DNA from: Rikenella microfusus DSM 15922
GTDB lineage: Bacteria; Bacteroidota; Bacteroidia; Bacteroidales; Rikenellaceae
Direction: 5' to 3'
Length of the DNA stretch: 64,000 nucleotides
Assembly (NCBI RefSeq): GCF_000427365.1
Contig: NZ_KE386488.1
Coordinates: 62,001 to 126,000, forward strand
Part shown: piece after piece, positions 57,342 to 64,000 of the stretch
Layout of the letters: every line of letters begins with the position of its first letter
How positions within the stretch are numbered: position 1 is the first letter of the stretch
Program-made: the position numbers and the translations under genes
Notes under the pieces: generated by a model
The model's input: only the letters and a program-made list of their open reading frames with translations
The model's database searches: none
Told to the model about the DNA's origin: nothing

Positions 57342-58226
57342 TCAGGCATTTCGTGTCAATTTCGCCAGTGCGGTTTCGACCATATTCCGGACGAAGGCGG
57401 CATAATCCGGCTTGCTGTCGCCCGCCGTGCGCTGGGCGATGACGGTGCAGACGGTCAGTGCGCGGTGGCCCAACAGCGCGGCGAGGCCCGCGATGGCCGA
57501 ACTTTCCATCTCCAAGTTGGTGACCCGCAGGTCCTCGTGTTCGAACCGTTCGATCTTTTCCAGATAATCGGGCCGGGCCAGCGGCAGGCGCACGACACGT
57601 CCCTGGGGCGCATAAAAGCCCGGCGCCGACAGGGTCAGCCCCCGGATCGCAACGTCGCCGAACAGTTCGATAAGGCCCGCGTCGTTACGGACGAAATAAG
57701 GACGGGCGAGACGTTCGTCCCAACCGGTCTGCCGCACGAACGCCTCTTCGAGCCGGAGGTCGCGGACGGCCTCGCTGTCGGCATAGAAATTGAGCAGGCC
57801 GTCGATACCGCCCGAAACGGCGGACATGACCAGAGCGCCGAGCGGTATGTCGGGCTGCACGGCGCCGCAGGTACCCAGACGGACGATGCGCAGGCTGCGC
57901 CGCTGCGGTCCGGGTTTCACGACACGGGCGGCGAAATCCACATTGGCCAGCGCGTCGAGTTCGTTCATCACGATGTCGATATTGTCGCAGCCGATACCGG
58001 TGGAGACGACCGTCAGCCGGACGCCGTTCAGCGTTCCGGTATGACAGCGGAACTCGCGGTTGGCCGCGCTGTGCTCGACCCGGTCGAAATAGCTGGCCAC
58101 CATGCTGCTGCGGTCGGGATCGCCGACCAGAATCACGGTATCGGCCAGCTCGTCGGGCTTCAGGTGGAGATGGAATACGGAACCGTCGTCATTGACGATC
58201 AGCTCCGAGGAAGGTATGGTACGCAT
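57342..58226 (-). CDS. Nucleoside phosphorylase (uridine phosphorylase-like)
   Basis: The 294-residue protein starts MRTIPSSELIVNDDGSVFHL (58226; an in-frame TTG precedes it). It has PNP/UDP family motifs: TVILVGDPDRSSMVASYFDR with the phosphate-binding GDPxR, VVSTGIGCDNIDIVMNELDA, RIVRLGTCGAVQPDIPLGAL, and VTNLEMESSAIAGLAALLGH with the base/ribose-binding Glu. It should cleave a nucleoside with phosphate for salvage. Uridine or purine preference is not certain from sequence. It is in the same direction as tilS, 72 bases downstream of it. Confidence 0.9.
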   Translation of the reverse strand: MRTIPSSELIVNDDGSVFHLHLKPDELADTVILVGDPDRSSMVASYFDRVEHSAANREFRCHTGTLNGVRLTVVSTGIGCDNIDIVMNELDALANVDFAARVVKPGPQRRSLRIVRLGTCGAVQPDIPLGALVMSAVSGGIDGLLNFYADSEAVRDLRLEEAFVRQTGWDERLARPYFVRNDAGLIELFGDVAIRGLTLSAPGFYAPQGRVVRLPLARPDYLEKIERFEHEDLRVTNLEMESSAIAGLAALLGHRALTVCTVIAQRTAGDSKPDYAAFVRNMVETALAKLTRNA

Positions 58227-58298
58227 GGGACGCAAGATTTAGGGTGAAATGAATCGGTTCGGAGGGCTGAGACCCGGAGGGGTCGACGTACAAAACGC

Positions 58299-59612
58299 TT
58301 ATAAAGTGATGCGGACGACCCGACGGGCGTCCTGCCGGACTTTGTAACGGTCGTCGATACGCCGTCCGACCAGCCACACGATGGTCTCCCCCGAAACGAG
58401 CACGCCCTGGCGGGCCTTCTCCGTAACAGGCACTTTGGCGTCGATCAGGAAATCGCTCACCTTTTTCTGGCCGAACATCCCCAACGGGATGAACCAGTCG
58501 CCTTCGCGCCACTGCCGCAGGCGCAGGGGAAATTTCAGGGCGTCGGCGGTCAGGTAAGCCACGTTCGGCGGAGCGGCGAGGCTGTCGGGCAGGTCTCCGA
58601 CCGACAGCCACTCGACGCGGGGGTCGTCTTCGGCGATCTGTTCGTCGCCAAAAGGTTCCGCGGCGCGGGGGACGAGCAGGATGCGGCTCCGGTCGATAAC
58701 GGCGCTCCACAGGGGAGCGTCGAACCGTTTGCCGGACACGGTGGTATCCTCTTCTTCCGTCCGGTTTCCCAGCAGATCGGCCATATCTTCCGTGGTTTCG
58801 GGGGCGAAACCGCGGGGACGCAGCAGTTCGTACAATTCGAAACCGAGACATTCGGGATCGAGGGCGGTCAGGTCGATCGTGTCGCCTTCGACGGCACGGC
58901 GGCGCAATCGGTCGATTTGCAGGTCGATATAACGCTGGGTCTCCCGGAGCCGGACGAGGTTTTCCTCCATCGTTCGGGCGAAACGGTTGCCGGAAGCGCT
59001 CTCCAGCCGGGGCAGGATGTCATGGCGCAGCCGATTGCGCAGGTATTTGAGGCCTGCGTTGGTGGAGTCTTCGCGATAGGGTACGTTTTCCGCCGCCGCG
59101 TATGCGGTAATGTCGTCGCGGCGGGCGAAAAGCAGCGGACGGACGATACGTCCGCGCCGGTCGCCGATACCGGTCAGTCCCCTCAGGCCGGTACCGCGCA
59201 GCAGGTTGATGAAAAAGGTCTCGGCGGAGTCGTCGGCATGGTGGGCGATGGCTATTTTATCGTAACCGTGTTCGTCGCAGAGGCTGTCGAACCACTCGTA
59301 ACGGAGTCTCCGGGCGGCCATCTGGATGGATTCGCCGCGCCGGCGGGCCTCCGCTTCGGTATCGAAACGGACGGTATGCAGGGGAATACCGTACCGGCGG
59401 CAGCAGGTCTCTACCAGCCGTTGGTCGCCGTCGGATTCGGCCCCTCGCAGGCCGAAATTGCAGTGTGCCGCGGCGATGCGCCCTTCGAATACCCGGCGGG
59501 CCAGGTCGAGGAGGGTCATGGAATCGATGCCGCCGCTGACGGCGATCAGGATGCGGTCGCCGGGCGCGATAAGCCGCCGCTGGCGGATGTATTGTCGGAA
59601 GTCGTCGAGCAT
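58299..59612 (-). CDS. tilS: tRNA(Ile)-lysidine synthase
   Basis: The 437-residue protein has the PP-loop ATPase motif ILIAVSGGIDSMTLLDLARR (about residues 21-40), AAAHCNFGLRGAESDGDQ, YDKIAIAHHADDSAETFFIN, LLRGTGLRGLTGIGDR and a C-terminal domain with LKFPLRLRQWREGDWFIPLG and GQKKVSDFLIDAKVP. It modifies C34 of tRNA-Ile(CAU) to lysidine so that it reads AUA. It lies upstream of the nucleoside phosphorylase gene; a 166-base gap separates it from the first DUF2807 gene. Confidence 0.95.
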   Translation of the reverse strand: MLDDFRQYIRQRRLIAPGDRILIAVSGGIDSMTLLDLARRVFEGRIAAAHCNFGLRGAESDGDQRLVETCCRRYGIPLHTVRFDTEAEARRRGESIQMAARRLRYEWFDSLCDEHGYDKIAIAHHADDSAETFFINLLRGTGLRGLTGIGDRRGRIVRPLLFARRDDITAYAAAENVPYREDSTNAGLKYLRNRLRHDILPRLESASGNRFARTMEENLVRLRETQRYIDLQIDRLRRRAVEGDTIDLTALDPECLGFELYELLRPRGFAPETTEDMADLLGNRTEEEDTTVSGKRFDAPLWSAVIDRSRILLVPRAAEPFGDEQIAEDDPRVEWLSVGDLPDSLAAPPNVAYLTADALKFPLRLRQWREGDWFIPLGMFGQKKVSDFLIDAKVPVTEKARQGVLVSGETIVWLVGRRIDDRYKVRQDARRVVRITL

Positions 59613-59778
59613 GGTTTTGCGGGTCGGTCGCCGCCGATGTCGAACCGCGATGCGGACAGGCCGGGAACGGGATCGTTCCGGAAGCCTGTCCGCAGGGATG
59701 GCGGCGCAAGAGGCGAATGATCTTCGGGTACGGTTACAAACTTACGGATAAATCCGTGCCGTTCGCCTCGCCGGGGGA

Positions 59779-60489
59779 TTATTTCATCGGGCCGTAGGAG
59801 CCGCCGGACGAGGAACCGGTATTGACCTGCGTGGCCCCGCCGGCATACCGTACCGATGCGCCGCTGGAGGCCCGGCCGCGGATGGAGCGGGTGGCGCAGC
59901 ACCGAAGCGACGATCCGGACGAGGCGTCGGCCTGTACGTTCTGGGCTTGCAGGTCGCGCAGGTTCGCGGTGGCTCCGGAACTGGTCGAGGCTTCGAGCCG
60001 GTCGGCAAAACCGCTGACAACGGCTTTGGCTCCGGAGCGTACGTCCACGCTGACGGTTTTCGCGTCGATGTCGATCCCGCTGACGGATGCCCCGCTGTGG
60101 ACATCGATGTCGCATGCCGGGGCTGTGAAACTGCCGTTCCCGACGACCCGGGAACCGGAGTGCACGTCGAGTTTTTCGAGCGCATTGACTGTGATTTCCG
60201 CTTTCCGGGCAAGGTTCCTGCGTTGCAGGCCGATCGGTATGTTGTCGAATCCAATCCGGAGTATGCCATCTTCGATTTCTACCTGCAAATAGGGTTCCAG
60301 GCGGCTGTCCACCGAGATGACGGCGCCGCTGGAGGCTCCTTGTTTCAGGATCACGTCGAATCCGCTGCGGGCCTCAACGCCGCTCAGGTGGCCGGTCTCG
60401 ACAGTCCTGGCGTCCATCTTTTCCTGCGCCAGTGCGGTGCGGCCGCCAATCGCGAGGGCGGCGCAAAGAATCAGTAAGGTCTTTTTCAT
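59779..60489 (-). CDS. DUF2807 (head GIN domain) exported protein, paralogue 1
   Basis: The 236-residue protein has a signal peptide (MKKTLLILCAALAIGGRTAL) and a DUF2807 beta-solenoid-like region: LSGVEARSGFDVILKQGASS, AVISVDSRLEPYLQVEIEDG, then many short repeats of the type x-V-x-SGA (DVHSGASVSG, DVRSGAKAVVSG, STSSGATANL). It ends in Gly/Ser-rich sequence. Such proteins are exported and often called auto-transporter adhesin head GIN proteins; their role is unknown. It is the most 5' in coordinates of three paralogues on this strand. Confidence 0.85.
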   Translation of the reverse strand: MKKTLLILCAALAIGGRTALAQEKMDARTVETGHLSGVEARSGFDVILKQGASSGAVISVDSRLEPYLQVEIEDGILRIGFDNIPIGLQRRNLARKAEITVNALEKLDVHSGSRVVGNGSFTAPACDIDVHSGASVSGIDIDAKTVSVDVRSGAKAVVSGFADRLEASTSSGATANLRDLQAQNVQADASSGSSLRCCATRSIRGRASSGASVRYAGGATQVNTGSSSGGSYGPMK

Positions 60490-60599
60490 GGTGGTCTTGC
60501 GTTTTACGATGATTGTTCGTCAGAAAAATAATTGAAAGGTTAGTATTACGACCAAAATCAGCGAGGGCTGCTTGCAAGCCTTCGCCGGGGGTGGGTTGC

Positions 60600-61060
60600 C
60601 GTTCCGGCTTCCTCCTTGCGCCTCGGCCATACGAACAAGTTCGATGGCGCTCGGCTGCTGCGTCGGTTCGAGCTGACCGCTACGCGGACGATTAACCGTA
60701 CTATTAATCTCCCTTGTTTGTTTTGTGACAGAGGCTGCTGACCCGGGAATGTGCGATTTCCCGATTCGACGGTAGTCGGGAACGGGGAATCGCATTCCCG
60801 GCGACTTTTTTGTCTCCTTTTTTGGTCGCGCAAAAAAGGAGATGCCCCGCCGGCATGAGGCGTCCGGAGCAACCGGTGCCCCGCGGCATAAGCGGGCAAA
60901 GAAAAACAAACACCTGTCGGCGAAAGACGTACGATTATGTCTAAGGTCGGACGTCCGGAAGGTCTCGGGTAGCTACAGCCCGGCTCGAGTGCCGAGCGGC
61001 ACCGGGCCTCCCGAGGGAGAGGCGTCCGGCCCGCCCGCTAACGCGAAAACTTGTTTTTAA
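60600..61060. repeat. Repeat mosaic between DUF2807 genes, including family-2 copy D
   Basis: From left to right: a fragment of the family-1 core (60627-60676, ACAAGTTCGATGGCGCTCGG and neighbours, as in R3), family-2 copy D in reverse (60728-60937), CCGGCTCGAGTGCCGAGCGG (60979, as at 31528), and CCTCCCGAGGGAGAGG with CCCGCCCGCTAACGCG (61005-61045). No gene is supported. Hairpin of copy D at 60814-60841 is CTCCTTTTTT/AAAAAAGGAG. Confidence 0.7.
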
Positions 61061-61164
61061 TCATACTTTTCATTTGCAGGCTAAATCCCGGAGCCAACGG
61101 AGGCGCGATCGAAGGTACAGCCCGGAGCCACCCCCGCAAGCCTGTGGAAATCGCTCCCGAACGC

Positions 61165-62262
61165 TTATTCGACTGCCTCAATGCTGCCCATGTTCGATTT
61201 TTCGAAAACGGTACGGATCGGGCCGTCGGTACGGTAACGGATCGAGCTGCTACCCGAAGCCGCCGCTTCGAGACTCCGGGTCGGGTAACAAGTGATACCG
61301 CCCATGCCCGAAGCCTCGCAAACCACCTCCCGGCTTTCCACTTCCCCGATCCGGATATGCGAGCTGCCGCCGGCTGCAGCCTCCACGGTTTCAGCCCTGC
61401 CCTTTCCGGTAACCGACGCCATCCCGGAAGTCGTGATGTCGAGGCGACCGATCGTCCCGCCGTCGAAGTCCAGACCCGACGACCCGCTGGCTTCGATCCG
61501 TACGGAAGGCGCACCGCCTCTGACTTCCGCACGGCTCATGCCGCTCGTCTCGATCTCCAACGAAACGTCCAGCCCGCCGCAGTCGAGTTCAAGTCCGGAC
61601 GAACCGCTGGCAACGGCCCGGGTCGAAGGCGCTCCCCCTTCGACCGTCGCGCGGCTCATGCCGCTCACTTCGATGTCCAAAGACGAAACGCTGCCGCAAT
61701 CCACGACCAACGAAGACGAACCGCTGGCCGAGATCTCGGCAGAGCAGGCATTTTTCAGCATAAGGTTGTCGATCCGGCTCATCCCGGAAGTTTTCGTTTC
61801 GGTGCCCCTGCCGCCGGTAACGGCGATTTCCAGCGGGCCGATTCGCGACGATCCCGAAGCCTGGATAACCGATGCCGTTCCGGTAAAGGTCCCTTCCGGC
61901 CGGATATCCGCCATACCGGACACTATAAGCCGGTCGAGCGAAGCGACCGTAATTTCGGCCGTAGGCCGGCACGACCATCGGGCGCCGTTTTGCAGTTCGC
62001 GCGGCAGGTCGCGAAACCCGAGGGTCAGGATGCCGCCCCGGAGTTCGGCCTTCAGGTAGGGTTCCAGACGCGCGTCGATCGTGACCTGAGCGCAGGAATT
62101 TTTCGGATTGTCGTCCTGACGCAGAACGACTGTGAAAACAGAACCGACTTGCAGCCCATCGATGGACGTGCCCTGTACCGGAGTCAGGATCTGCCGTTCG
62201 CCTGCCAATACTGCAGACAGCGAAAAAACGGCGACGCAAAGGGTGGATAGAATTTTTCTCAT
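61165..62262 (-). CDS. DUF2807 (head GIN domain) exported protein, paralogue 2
   Basis: The 365-residue protein starts with a signal peptide (MRKILSTLCVAVFSLSAVLA). It repeats the DUF2807 theme (VQGTSIDGLQVGSVFTVVLR, TIDARLEPYLKAELRGGILT). The long solenoid has near-regular repeats ending in SGSS or SGMS (VIQASGSSRIG, ETKTSGMSRID, EISASGSSSLV, EVSGMSRATVE and so on to residue 350). It is about 130 residues longer than paralogue 1, from extra repeats. A promoter-like TATATTTG with TTTC 19 bases upstream precedes it. Function unknown; probably surface or periplasmic. Confidence 0.85.
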   Translation of the reverse strand: MRKILSTLCVAVFSLSAVLAGERQILTPVQGTSIDGLQVGSVFTVVLRQDDNPKNSCAQVTIDARLEPYLKAELRGGILTLGFRDLPRELQNGARWSCRPTAEITVASLDRLIVSGMADIRPEGTFTGTASVIQASGSSRIGPLEIAVTGGRGTETKTSGMSRIDNLMLKNACSAEISASGSSSLVVDCGSVSSLDIEVSGMSRATVEGGAPSTRAVASGSSGLELDCGGLDVSLEIETSGMSRAEVRGGAPSVRIEASGSSGLDFDGGTIGRLDITTSGMASVTGKGRAETVEAAAGGSSHIRIGEVESREVVCEASGMGGITCYPTRSLEAAASGSSSIRYRTDGPIRTVFEKSNMGSIEAVE

Positions 62263-62284
62263 GGGATTCGGACAATCGGTTTTT

Positions 62285-62315
62285 CAAATATAACCATTTA
62301 AAAGATGGTTCGAAA
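62285..62315 (-). promoter_or_regulatory. Promoter candidate for DUF2807 paralogue 2
   Basis: On the minus strand TTTC (62315-62312), 19 bases, then TATATTTG (62292-62285), 23 bases before the start at 62262. Confidence 0.5.
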
Positions 62316-62323
62316 GGATTTTG

Positions 62324-63214
62324 TTATCGGATACTGATGGAACTGGCTCCCGAAGCCGCTTTTTTAAGCACTTCGGGGTTTCCCGTACAGGAGATATGGC
62401 TGGCGCCGCTGGCCGAAGCGCTCAGCCGGCCGGTCGCATGACAATCGATACGCGCCGCGCCGGAAACGGAACATTCGGCCGTTTCGGATACCATTTCTCC
62501 GAGCTGACATTTCGCGACGCCCGACACGTCGGCGGTCAAATGACCGACACTGCCCGACAGTTCGATTTTGGCGGTTCCGCCGGCGTCGATACCGAGGGCG
62601 CGGGTATGGCAGGCGAAAGAGAGACGGGTGGCGCCGCTGGCGGCGATACCGACCCGGGAAGGATGGCCGAAATTGGCGCCGGTCAGTTGGCTGGCGCCGG
62701 AACAATCGACGGAAACAGAACCGCCGGTCTCGATGTGCAGCCCCTCGGTTTTGGACGCGCCGCTGGTCTGAATTTTAATATCGTCGGCCCTGAATTCGCC
62801 TTCCGCAGTGATTTTGGCAGCTCCGGAAGCCTCGATCGCGTTTAGTTCCCGAACGTCGATAACGGCGGCAGGCTGGATCGTCCAGTACTGCCCGTAACGC
62901 AAATATTGCGGCAGATCGTTTTTCATGCCGAGGGTCAGGCGGCCGTTTTCGAGTTTGCAGACCAAATAAGGTTCCAGGCGGCTGTCGATGGAGATCCGGA
63001 CGCCGGTCCGGTCGCTTTTCCGGATGACGGCCTGGAAAGCGAAGCCGACATCGACGGCATCGATCCGTTGTCCCTGGAATTTATCTTCGACGACGGTCGT
63101 CGCGGTTTCGGCCGTCTGTTCGGCTTTGGCGCGATTCACCTTGTCGGACTGGGGGAAGCATGCGGTAACATTGATACAGACAAACATCAAGGCGGCGAAC
63201 AGCAGGTGTTTCAT
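62324..63214 (-). CDS. DUF2807 (head GIN domain) lipoprotein, paralogue 3
   Basis: The 296-residue protein starts MKHLLFAALMFVCINVTACF, a lipoprotein signal with TAC lipobox. The DUF2807 region follows (IDAVDVGFAFQAVIRKSDRT, SIDSRLEPYLVCKLENGRLT, AAVIDVRELNAIEASGAAKI), with repeats ending in SGA (QTSGASKTEG, DCSGASQLTG, AASGATRLSF, SASGASHISC). Unlike the other two it has SGA rather than SGSS/SGMS. Its first codons and leader are repeated three times immediately upstream (63261-63506). Confidence 0.84.
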   Translation of the reverse strand: MKHLLFAALMFVCINVTACFPQSDKVNRAKAEQTAETATTVVEDKFQGQRIDAVDVGFAFQAVIRKSDRTGVRISIDSRLEPYLVCKLENGRLTLGMKNDLPQYLRYGQYWTIQPAAVIDVRELNAIEASGAAKITAEGEFRADDIKIQTSGASKTEGLHIETGGSVSVDCSGASQLTGANFGHPSRVGIAASGATRLSFACHTRALGIDAGGTAKIELSGSVGHLTADVSGVAKCQLGEMVSETAECSVSGAARIDCHATGRLSASASGASHISCTGNPEVLKKAASGASSISIR

Positions 63215-63260
63215 GGCGTATATATGTTTTTCGTTTTTGTTTCGTATTCCGTGATTTTCT

Positions 63261-63311
63261 TTATGCGAGGATGCAAACGAGCATCGTGGCGATGAGCAGC
63301 AGGTGTTTCAT
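63261..63311 (-). CDS. 16-residue hydrophobic peptide ORF, array copy 1
   Basis: It encodes MKHLLLIATMLVCILA and a TAA stop. It resembles the first 12 residues of the DUF2807 paralogue 3 signal peptide and is identical in sequence to copy 2. It may be a truncated duplicate of a signal peptide, a translated leader, or a small membrane peptide; translation is unproven. Confidence 0.4.
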   Translation of the reverse strand: MKHLLLIATMLVCILA

Positions 63312-63357
63312 GGCGTATATGTGTTTTTCGTTTTTGTTTCGTATTCCGTGATTTTCT

Positions 63358-63408
63358 TTATGCGAGGATGCAAACGAGCATCGTGGCGATGAGCAGCAGG
63401 TGTTTCAT
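63358..63408 (-). CDS. 16-residue hydrophobic peptide ORF, array copy 2
   Basis: The frame is identical to copy 1, with the same start, stop and leader, 97 bases further upstream. Identity suggests a recent duplication of this unit. Confidence 0.4.
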   Translation of the reverse strand: MKHLLLIATMLVCILA

Positions 63409-63455
63409 GGCGTATATATGTTTTTTCGTTTTTGTTTCGTGTTCCGCGGTTTTCT

Positions 63456-63506
63456 TTAGGCGAGGATGCAAACGAGCATCAAAGCGACGAATAACAGGTG
63501 TTTCAT
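63456..63506 (-). CDS. 16-residue hydrophobic peptide ORF, array copy 3
   Basis: It encodes MKHLLFVALMLVCILA and TAA. It differs from copies 1 and 2 at several bases, but the changes are synonymous or swap one hydrophobic residue for another, apart from Thr to Leu, and the length is the same. This copy lacks the repeated leader upstream, so it is the outer edge of the array. Confidence 0.4.
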   Translation of the reverse strand: MKHLLFVALMLVCILA

Positions 63507-63689
63507 TGCTGTCGTATTTTTTCGGTATCACAATCAGGTTGGCGCCCGGTTCCGACGGCGACACTATATAGACGTTCTGTTCGTGCCTTTCGGATTTTCC
63601 GGTTCTGCCTTTTCTTATGCCAGAGTCGTGCCACAAAATAAAAACAATTGAAAATCAGCGATTTAAAAATCACATACGACCCGAAGAGT

Positions 63690-63735
63690 GTCTAATAATT
63701 AGACACCCGTTGTCTAACTCTTTGACAAACGGGCT
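63690..63735. promoter_or_regulatory. Palindromic operator-like sites upstream of lepA
   Basis: GTGTCTAATAATTAGACAC is a perfect 9+1+9 palindrome, followed at once by CCGTTGTC and GACAAACGG in inverted arrangement (one-base bulge). Both lie about 60-95 bases before lepA and next to its -7 box. A dimeric regulator site is possible; no regulator gene is nearby. Confidence 0.45.
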
Positions 63736-63751
63736 TTCCCGAAAAAATCGC

Positions 63752-63759
63752 TATTTTTG
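63752..63759 (+). promoter_or_regulatory. -7 promoter box for lepA
   Basis: TATTTTTG matches TAnnTTTG, 27 bases before the lepA start. A TTTG at 63721-63724 is 27 bases upstream, too far for the usual spacing. Confidence 0.45.
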
Positions 63760-63786
63760 TACCCCTTAGTTGATTACTGTATTTTT

Positions 63787-64000
63787 ATGAAGAATATCCG
63801 CAACTTTTGCATCATCGCGCATATCGACCACGGCAAATCGACGCTGGCCGACCGTCTGCTGGAAGTGACCAAAACGGTCAGCGAACGGGAATTGCAGGCG
63901 CAGGTGCTGGACGACATGGACCTGGAGAAAGAGAAAGGCATCACGATCAAGAGCCATGCGATACAGATGGAATACGTACTGGACGGGGAGAAATATGTCC
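63787..64000 (+). CDS. lepA: Elongation factor 4 (LepA), N-terminal part
   Basis: The first 71 residues are present before the window ends: [20 protein letters not shown] contains the GTPase G1 motif, followed by [20 protein letters not shown] and [18 protein letters not shown] with the G2 Thr. This is the LepA/EF4 start, a ribosomal GTPase that can back-translocate ribosomes. The rest of the gene lies beyond the window, so completeness cannot be judged. Confidence 0.96.
   Translation, partial: MKNIRNFCIIAHIDHGKSTLADRLLEVTKTVSERELQAQVLDDMDLEKEKGITIKSHAIQMEYVLDGEKYV

Larger units (their letters stand above)
63201..63510. repeat. Tandem 97-98 bp repeats upstream of DUF2807 paralogue 3
   Basis: Four units start at 63201, 63298, 63395 and 63493 (spacing 97, 97, 98). 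Units two and three are almost identical; the outer two are diverged. Each carries an ATG plus a short hydrophobic frame on the minus strand, preceded by the same A-rich leader (GAAAAACATATATACGCC or close). The first unit provides the start of DUF2807 paralogue 3. Confidence 0.88.

Noticed and set aside
22871-61045. CRISPR array as an explanation for dispersed hairpin repeats
   Set aside because: The repeats are hundreds of bases long, kilobases apart, in both orientations and without regular spacers; no cas genes are present.
63201-63510. Attenuator array for DUF2807 paralogue 3
   Set aside because: The short ORFs have no run of one amino acid type that would sense charging, and no terminator stem lies between them and the gene.
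1-64000. tRNA or rRNA genes
   Set aside because: I looked for the TTCRANNC arm with a matching acceptor stem and for conserved rRNA strings by eye in all gaps and found none; a covariance search would be needed for certainty.

Overview
The window looks like a chromosomal segment of a moderately high-GC member of the Bacteroidota, most likely Rikenellaceae/Alistipes-like. The evidence is family content (Porin_10-type porin, DUF1573, DUF2807 head-GIN proteins, long-tailed ribosomal protein S16, fused DAHP synthase/chorismate mutase, TGS-type nucleoside kinase) and recurrent TAnnTTTG -7 promoter boxes upstream of genes with no Shine-Dalgarno sequence. The genus is an inference. No tRNA, rRNA, CRISPR array, prophage or transposase gene was seen.

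Layout. 0-6.3 kb: end of a type I DNA methylase gene, a frameshifted exported protein, pheT, an unusual thioredoxin-fold protein and slyD. 6.6-12.8 kb: gcvP, a degenerate 5'-nucleotidase-like protein and a nucleoside kinase. 13-18.4 kb (minus strand): an aromatic amino acid operon (pheA, aminotransferase, tyrA, DAHP synthase/chorismate mutase) preceded by a candidate attenuator: promoter, a leader peptide rich in Phe/Tyr, and a 14-bp terminator. 18.4-31.3 kb: envelope genes (lytic transglycosylase, porin, pssA, beta-barrel protein, glycosyltransferase, ECF sigma factor), rsmG, DUF1573, aldo/keto reductase, MBL hydrolase and mnmA. 32.6-43 kb: aminotransferase, kinase/WG-repeat fusion, an NfnAB-like pair, coaD, rpsP-rimM and an M3 peptidase. 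43.3-52.4 kb: rsmE and a six-gene membrane complex related to hydrogenase-4/complex I (B, C, E, F, G and fused H-I). Its large subunit lacks all NiFe cysteines and its small subunit keeps only one of four proximal-cluster cysteines. 52.5-59.6 kb: a replication/envelope cluster led by dnaN, a nucleoside phosphorylase and tilS. 59.8-63.5 kb: three DUF2807 paralogues followed by a tandem array of 16-codon ORFs. 63.8 kb to the end: start of lepA.

The most unusual feature is the non-coding DNA. Nearly every large gap holds modular repeats: elements bounded by inverted AACCGTTCGTTTAT-like ends (six copies), a second family of about 260 bp whose central hairpin varies by compensatory changes between four copies, and shorter GC-rich palindromic modules, some nested in one another. 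Two such elements sit inside the hydrogenase-like operon and one lies between the aromatic attenuator and pheA. No protein encoded here explains their movement.
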